A DNA stretch of 64,000 bases from Anolis sagrei (lineage: Eukaryota; Chordata; Lepidosauria; Squamata; Anolidae). The stretch covers positions 192,189,878 to 192,253,877 of the forward strand of contig NC_090021.1 of NCBI RefSeq assembly GCF_037176765.1, in the 5' to 3' direction. Within the stretch, counting starts at the first letter, position 1. Every line of letters starts with the position of its first letter. This document shows positions 48,301-57,300 of the stretch, one piece after another. The translations under genes were made by a program, and so were the position numbers. Below the pieces are notes generated by a model. It saw only the letters and a list, made by a program, of their open reading frames with translations. It was not told where the DNA came from and ran no database searches.

Positions 48301-51300
48301 AAGGGAAGTTAGTGAACAAAGTAGATCTTCAACAAGTGGCTCTCATTCTGTACTAGACTCTTCCACAGAAAGAGGTACGGTGAATGGCTATTTAAAACTT
48401 TGGGGCGGCGGGGGGAATCATTCTTTGTTGTTACTGTTTGCTAAAACCTGAACCAAACTGTTGCCTTTCATTGCTTCTCCTTGTATTTGCCATTGTCTGA
48501 AATGCAGTAGATTCCCTCAGGTGAAAGTAGGGTTGGCAGTGGGAAGTAGAGAGAGAGCATACGCAGCACAGATTGGATGTATATTAGAGCTTCTTAGCTA
48601 TCTAAAGGACTTCCTGTGGTAGATCAGAGAATGTATCAGTGTTTGAACTACAAATGCAAGTATATGTAAAATATATGACTGTGTATGCATAGACAAAATT
48701 CCTACCTGAATCACCATCACAAGTATATCTATATGTCCACTGTTAATTTGTCTTCTTTTTTAAAAAAAATTGCCTAGTTTTTCTATAATATTATATGAGT
48801 GTATGATACTTTTGCCCACTATCTCTTTTTTTCCCTTTGTAGAATCCTGTGCATGTCAAAAAGAGAATGAAGGCTTATGCTGTTCTGAAGGTGAAGCAGT
48901 ATGTGGTACTAATGCTAATGATAACTGCTCTGTATCAATTGAGACAGGTACAGTGCTTTTCTAGTCTAGTATGATATTCAGTATAACTTAAAATTAGTAT
49001 AATAAATACTTTTATTTTGCCAAAGACATTTTCACAGGGAGACCTAGGCTTCAGTCCAAACTACAATCCATTATCTGTCCTTTCCACTTATTAGCATCTT
49101 TCTCAAACTAATTATGGGAGTGGGGAGTATATCTAGAAATCAGTAGTATGACAACATCTCTGGACCTGCCCCGGTTTGCATGGATCCCACGTTTCTTTTT
49201 TTTCTTTTTTTCTTTTTTTCTTTTCTTTTTTTTTTTTTTTTGCTTCTTAGGGTTATTTCTTTCTCATAAACATATACAAAAGACAAAACTAAGCAATAGA
49301 CAGGCAAAACTAAGCAATAGTTCAGGCAGGCTTCCTAGGCCGCCTGCTGTCCACAATGCCATGGCAGATACTCTTTGTGACTGTTTAAAAATGTTTTTGC
49401 TGCCATCTAGTGATAGATGGAAACATTCCTAAATTGTATGGTTCCTGGATTTGATTTTATTTTTTGCAAACAAGATGCTTTAATTTCCTTCCTGTATTAT
49501 CATTTGTTCTTCTGGAATTTGGTATCAGAAAGAGCCAAAAATATTAATACATTGATCTTCATCTTTGAAAGGCTAGACTATGTAAAGAAAATGTTTTTGT
49601 TTAGAAATGCTTCTGCTCTAACTGGAAATTTAACTGTAGAATTAAAAGTCTATTCTAGAGAACTATTTTAAAAACCTCCTAAACTTTTTTAGTGATAACA
49701 TCTGCTAAGGGTGGTATAGGTTTCATTAATTACATTGTCTGTTAAAACTCAGGTTTCTCTTCTGGAACCAAGCTTCAGAAATAGTACCTTGTAATTGAAA
49801 GACTGGGGAAACTGTGGTGTTTGCCTCAGTGCTTCAAAAAACAAAATAGTACTACTAAAAATTAGTGTTTCCTTTTCAGATTATTAAGCAGAACAGTGCC
49901 GCTTTGTTTTTCAGCAAATCAGTGTTTGAGTCCATGTAGTTCTCAGAGGTGTGTTTTGGCTCAGGAAGAACAGCTTCTGCAAATTGGAGACCAACAGCTG
50001 ACTAGACATGTGTTACTATGCCTGCTTCTCATTGTGGGCCTTTTTGCTGTAAGTATTTCACTTGAGGGATGGGTTAGTCTGTGGGAGAAGGCAAGAAAAA
50101 AAAGTTTCTATTCTGTTCCCATAACAGTATGTATGCATGTGTGTTCGTGTATGTGTACACTTCCGAATCAGCAACATGGCAGTGCAAAAATTGGCAGACT
50201 GGCATGAAAAGAGAAGCTGGATAGTTGCAAACTGATGTACGGCATTCTTAAAACATTTATTTGTCAGAATAGAGCTATAGCCCTATTACAACATTTATGA
50301 TCTATTTTTTAAGAATTAATGTATTTTATTTATTTATTTGTTTGTTTGTTTGTTTGTTTGCCACACTTATATCCCACCCTTCTTGACGCCAAAGGGAACT
50401 CAGGGCAGCCTTACAAAGGCAACAATTAGATGCTGGTTGTACAGATATAATTAATAAACAAACAAAAACATGAAAACCAACCAGTTAAAACATCGTATTA
50501 AAACAACAATTTAAAATCACATAATCCAGGTCATAATCCAGGGCCAGTCCGAGTTGTCAATGTTAATTTATAATCTCTCATTGCACTCTTATAGTACTGA
50601 AACAACATTTATGATCCATTACTTACATATGTCGAAAGGGTTAGTTCTTCCTTTAAGGATCATCCTGATAAAAAAAAATCTGCATTTCTCAGTGCATATA
50701 AGGTACCACTTACACATTCATCCTAAAATCATCAATATTTCTAAAACAATGTTATTTCTAAAGTAGTAAAACAAGTATAGGTCTGTTACATTTTAGACAG
50801 TTGCCACCCCATTCTTATTGCTAATTCCAGCCCCTCTTTTAGATGTCTTAAACTTATTTGATTTGATGGCACTGTCTTATGTAATATTACATAGCTTTAC
50901 ACCAGTAACTTGCCCCAGTCCTACTTCTAATGGAAAGACTGTAGTTAGTGGTAAAATCACAATTTGCACATGAAATGTCCGAGATTCAGTCCCTAGCATT
51001 TCCAGGTAAGTCTAGAAAGAATTTCATGTGATGTGCTATTGCCTATTGTGGGCATGAAGGGTCTCCAAATGGCGTTAAACTATATTTCCCAGCATTTCTT
51101 GCCAATGGCTAAGATGCCTAAAGGTGCATCTACAATGTAGAATTAATGCAGTTTGGCACCACTTTAAGTTCCATGACTCAGTGCTGTGGGATCATTGGAG
51201 TTGTAGTTTTACAAAGTCTTTTTCCTTCTCTGTCAAAGAATGCTGGTGCCTCACCAAACTACAAATACCAAGATTCCATAGCATTGAGCCATGGCAGTTA

Positions 51301-54300
51301 TGGTAGTGTCAAACTGCATTAATTCTACAGTATAGATGTACCCTAAGGTTTCTGGAAATCCAACAAGATCCGGAAGGTGGCACCGTTCCCTCTACTGCTA
51401 TATAAAATACATAACTGGAAGGACCAGTGGTTTGGCTTGGTATAAAACAACTTCCTGTTTACCTTACTTAAATCTTTGACATAATGGTATTTTATAAGCC
51501 TCTTGCATGTAGTGATGGTTGAATTACTGCTCTGAGTCCCTCAGGGAGATAAGGCAGGACATAAATAAAATTGTCGTTGTTATTGTTGTTATTATTGTTG
51601 TTATTATTATTACCAGCATAATGATATTGACACTTCTATTGAGATACAGGGATGGGACTAATGATAATTGCTACCATAATTTTTATGCTTCCATGCATTT
51701 AACAATAATACACAGCATTAAAATATATATTTTTTTCACAGAATCTAGCCAGCTGTTTGTGGTGGTTGTTCAATCAAGAACCTGGAAGACTCTATGTCGA
51801 ATTGCAGTTCTTTTGTGCTGTATTTAATTTTGGTCAGGTAGTTATTAGTGCTGAACTAATGTTATATCCTATCGTTTTTGAGAGTATGTGCCACTGAAGT
51901 TGATTAAAAACACATACAAAGATTTGGATTTGTTTGCAAGGAAAAGTGAGATTAATTTTTTTATCTGTTGCTTATCTTGAATTTGATAAAACCTATATCA
52001 AAATCATTCATACTTCTTATTAGACACAGTTGTTAGACTTCATGAGGCATTTAGTTGCTTTTGGGGGGGGGGGGCAAGGAATCTGTACTTTTTTGGAATT
52101 AATTTTAGAACTAATTGGAGATTCCAAAATTGGTACAAAGGTAGCCCAACATACAGTGCATTGCAGTTAACATAGCAGTTATGCGGCCCTGTCTTCACAA
52201 CCACCAGTTACTGAATTGTGTTCATTCTACTCCCCTTCTGGGTTCTCTCAGTTTTTACCTATATGTTAGATATGATTATATTGAAAAGTATACAGCATTT
52301 TCGAAAGAAACATAGTTTTGCTTTGAAGACAGGAATCATGTGGTCCTCCAGAAATGGTTAAACTTCAGCTCTCAGCATTCCCCAACGTTGAGTATGCTTG
52401 CTAGAACTGCTGAGAATTGAAACTCAACATTTAGAGGACCATGTAGTTCCCACCTTTGTCTTAAACATTACCTTAAAAGTTCGCTTCATATGTTGTATTA
52501 GAGAAGGTAATTGAGGAAAAATAATTTTGTTCTTGGCTTTGACAGCATTGAAACACTACTAAGAGTGTGTGCTTAGCAAATGTCTCATTTGTTAGGTTTT
52601 GTTTCTGGAAAATCATTTTTCCAGTTACTGTGTATTTAAAATGCAGTGTTACAAAAGTTATTAAAAGTAAGTTTGTTTTATCTTTGCATTAAAATTAGAT
52701 GAACTCCAAATATTATGGGGAGGATTATTCTGTACTGTTGATCCTTTTTCTTTTCTTTCTCAGGGATTCATTTCATTTGGAATTTTTGGCCTCGATAAAC
52801 ATTTAATTATTCTTCCATTCAAGAGAAGGTAATTTTCAACATAAATATCTAAGTATGTTATTGGTAGTGGTCTTATAAACTAAATCTTACCAGTATTCTT
52901 CCTCACCATTCTATCATCTACTCCAGAACTTTTTGAACTGACTGTCGTGGCATATCCACAATTTTTTTCTCCTGTGTGCAGGGACCAATATCTTAAGTGT
53001 GCCATATTATTATTGTATTTGTATAGTCTTGGAAGTTCTGTGCAGTTTGGCAGCTAATGGCCCATACAGCACCACTTTGGGCCACACTGATTTGCTCATC
53101 CATGCTTCTTTCTTAGTCATTTTGAATAGAGGCCACAACTTTATATGTCTGGATACTGAGAAGCATCAGTAAATAAACAAATGTAACTGTATTAACACAT
53201 TCTAGGTTTATTCAAGTAACCATTGGTGCAGTTGGTATTTATATGTCTTGGGGTGCACATATGCATTTTTGTGTGCATACACACATACAGAAGTGTAAAT
53301 AAATAAACACTTTGATCATAGACATTCCTTACCGTTGGTTTGCTTATACTTAAGAACCGAGATACATTATCATTTGGCACCTACATGTAATGTGCAAAGA
53401 ATATCCATACACAGTTCTGAGTTCTGGGATTTGCACAGGTTTATTCACCACAACTCACTGTTGTCTCTGTCGATAATAAAAACCAACTATTTTCTCTTAT
53501 CAGAGACTGCAGCAGCGTTCAGCAACCAGCAATGCTTTCGTTTATTTTTAAAGCCAGTAGAGATATCTTGATGAAAATGTTATTATTATTGTTGTTGTTG
53601 TATGGCTTCAAATTATTTTTTTACTAATAGCATCAACAACAAAAGATATTCTAATGAAGAAGTTGCATAGAACTTAATTTCATAATAAGTAAAAGAGGGA
53701 AGCACTGCGGAGTGTCAGGATGTGATTGCTTACCCGTTTAAAATCCTAGATGGGTCCCTCTTTTTGTGTGGGTATTTTAGAGAACTCTGATTTGATCTGT
53801 GCCATTGTTGCTCTTTTAAGAAAGAAATCAAAACACAAACCACTCCTGGCATTAGGAGAAAGACAAGCAACATTTCTAGTCAGATTAGATCATAGGAACA
53901 AACAAGTAGGTTTTCTTAACACACGTGCACTACACTCCCCAGTGTGCTATCTGTTGCATTACATGTACTGGGTTGGTAGCATGAATTTAACTGATTTCCC
54001 CCAAAATGTAAATAATTGTTTTTTAGTATAAATAAAATTGGGATTTCTCTGCTAACTCAGAAGTTGTCCGGATTGAACACTAGAACATGTACAAATTGAA
54101 TATTGACTTATATGATATAATTAGTTTTACAAAAACCCATAAAGCATCCCTATGCATGTGGTTCTCTTGATTTTATAGGTTTGGACCCAGACTTTCCTTC
54201 TGTGAACAGAAGCAAGTTTATATTCATGTAACGAGGCTGGCTTCTCATTCATTTCTTCATTCTCCCCTTCTCTCATTCTCCATTCGTTTGTATACACTGC

Positions 54301-57300
54301 CTAACAATCTTTCCTGATGGTTGGGTGACACTCAAAAATGATATCATGTATGGGTAGAAAAACTGACTGAAATGTTTAGTATAAGGTGCTCTATTTTGCC
54401 TTTCTTTTTCATCTGTGCTGTCATGTGTCTATTTTAAAATAGTTTTCCCCCTCACTAGATTTGAATTTTTTTGGGGAAGCAGAACAGTAGAACGCAGGGA
54501 ATCATCTGTACCTGAGGAAATCCGAATGACGTGCCAACAGTTTGTTAATTACCACAAGGATACGTGTGTAAGGAGCATTGTCCAAGATAGAAGGTGTGGC
54601 TGTTTGTTAGTAGAAAGATTCATTTAAACCCTTGTTGAGTTGGGTGTAATGTTTATGTTGTGATGGAAATGTTTTCAAATAATGCTAAATGGACACACAA
54701 ATAACCTGCTGATTTTTGGGTGGTTGGGAACCTAAGGTATGCATGGTCTTAAAGTAAAAGGATGGGAAACTCTGTTCGAGGTACTTTTGTGTTTGTATGC
54801 GAAGATACATGTTAACAGCCTGAAATCATTGGCTGTAGTTTTTAGTAAAGACCAGAAATAATGTTAACATTAAGCAGAAATACTAAACAGCTAATTAACA
54901 TTCTTACTGGGTGGAGCCTAACCAGCCTTCCTACAAGTTCCTACAAGTTCCTGCTTCGTGGCATGTTCCATGCTTGTAGTCCTAAAATTATCAGTCTGTA
55001 TTTATTTGAGGAGTCTCAGATTTTAAAAAAATCATCATATCCTGGATACAGCATTGGTACTATCATTGTTGCTTTTGATGGGACTGTAAGTTATGGTGGA
55101 GAGAATACTAAGCTATTAAAATGTTTTATTGTTCAGTTAGAACAATATTTGCATTTTTTTTACGTTTCTTGAATGAACAGTTTTGTCTTAAAAAGAATTG
55201 TTTTATATTCAGAAACATTTGTTTTAAATATGTTTTTGTTGGGATGTGTTCATTGTAATCCTTTGTTTACTTCCACACTGTGATATGCATTCTTTTGACC
55301 CCTCTTACCATTGTATTGTTCTAATGTTTTCTCTTCTTCTGTGTTGAACTCTCTGCTTCAGAACTTTTCTCTTTGTGATTCCAGCATTTTGTGTGTCCAT
55401 TGCTTTGCTTCATTAATTCAGATTAACTTTTGCTTCTTATTTCAATTAAAATGCCAAGAAGTGTTGTGATTGTTTGCTGTCTTGTGTAGCCTCTGGTGGG
55501 CAGCTTGCTTTAAATCTAGAGTATTTTCTGCTAGATATATTTTAGAATATTTGTTTTCTGTGAGACAGCATTTTTAAACACATTTTTGCATCACCATGTC
55601 AGTGGAAATAGAATGTAATCTTTTTCCAAATGCTATTCTTAGTATCTTGTATACTAATGAAATTTTGGAAGAATATGCAGGCTTATTTACTATTAGCATG
55701 CAGTAGTGGGGCGTATTCCATTTATACTTTAAAATCAGAAGCACTAAAAGACAGAATAGTCCTGTCATTCTTGGCACATTGTACTTAATGTAGTATTAAT
55801 ATGTAGAAGTCACTAAAAAGCCAACAACAACATTTTATATGGTGAGTGTAATATCTTAAAGAACCTTCCTACAATCCATCATCCCATCCCAGATGTAACA
55901 TCTGCATGGCACTATCAGACATTTGCAGTGATGGTTTGTGGGCAGCTGTGCCAGTATGTATACTAGAGAGTTGGCACAACAGTATAATGTAACTGCATGC
56001 TAGTACACTTATATTGCATGGAGCACAGCTTCATACAAAGGCTAATAGCAGCTTTATATAGAGCCTGTAGAATGCAATATCCAGCTTTTATTTGGATGAC
56101 AACGTAGAGCAAGCCTCTTTAACCCGTGGACCTCAGGTGTTTTGGACTTCAGCTCCCAGAATTCCTGACCACTGAACAAGCTGGATAGTGCTTTTGGGAG
56201 TTGGAGGGCCAAACACTTGGAGGGCCACAGATTGAAGAGGGCTGACCTAGAGGTTGCTGTGCTTGTGAATGTTTGGAATGCATAGTCTAAACACAGTTAT
56301 AACTATTGCAATGGAGGGGGTACACCATACAATTGCTTTGCTCTAAATTCTTGTGCATTAATTACTTCATAATATACAGTACTTTGAGATCCTAACTAGT
56401 AGGTAGGGCAATGGAGCTGTCTTTGGCTTGTTTCACACCGGATTTCCGCTGAGAAACTGTATGCATGAGGGTTTTTTTCTCTTTCATATAATATATTTTT
56501 AAGAATTTAGAGCCTTTCACATGAGTTAAGTCAAAACTTTCTCTGTGACATACAGTTGTCCATATGCAACCAGCATGTTTATGCACAACCACTTCTCTTT
56601 CGTCTTAAACATTTAGTTCAAGAATAGAAGTATATCATCCTCTACTGTTTTGTGAAAGCCAGGCCATAACCAGGCATGTTTGCATGTGTCACTGAGTCCC
56701 CACGGGGAGATAGGGCAGGACAAAAATAAAGATGATGATGATGGTTATTATTATTATTATTGAGATTTTGAAGGTTATGATTTAGATCAATCTTCTTTTC
56801 CAACTCATAAGGAAAAGGGATGGAAGGAGAATTCCATTTTTGGACTTCCTCCTCAAACAGTCTTGCTGGTAAAACAAGAGGACACAGTCTTTGTTGATTC
56901 TCTTTCCTTTGCAGCCCCAAATACTATCTCCCCATTGCTCCCAAAGTAGACTGGGAGGGAAACATAAGGGACCAGGACAGGAGGAAAGCAGTGATTTCCC
57001 CCCCCCCCTCCTCTTTTCCACCTATGGGACTTTTCTATTGGTTCATAAGCTCCATACTGATGGCAGGAGTAAATCTATCTATGGAAGGCAGAACTTGGAT
57101 ACAATCTGTGATTACACTGTGTAACACAATATTTGTTCCTGGGTTATAAATGTTGTTTCCTAATTGGTTCTATCATAAAAACATGGAACATTTTATTAAA
57201 CTGCGAAAACTTGCTTTTTGCGGGACATCCTGCAGCACATTGGACTAGTTTTTCAATGAATAATTTCATAGAGTCTCAGTCAATTCAACGTAGTTTGTGG

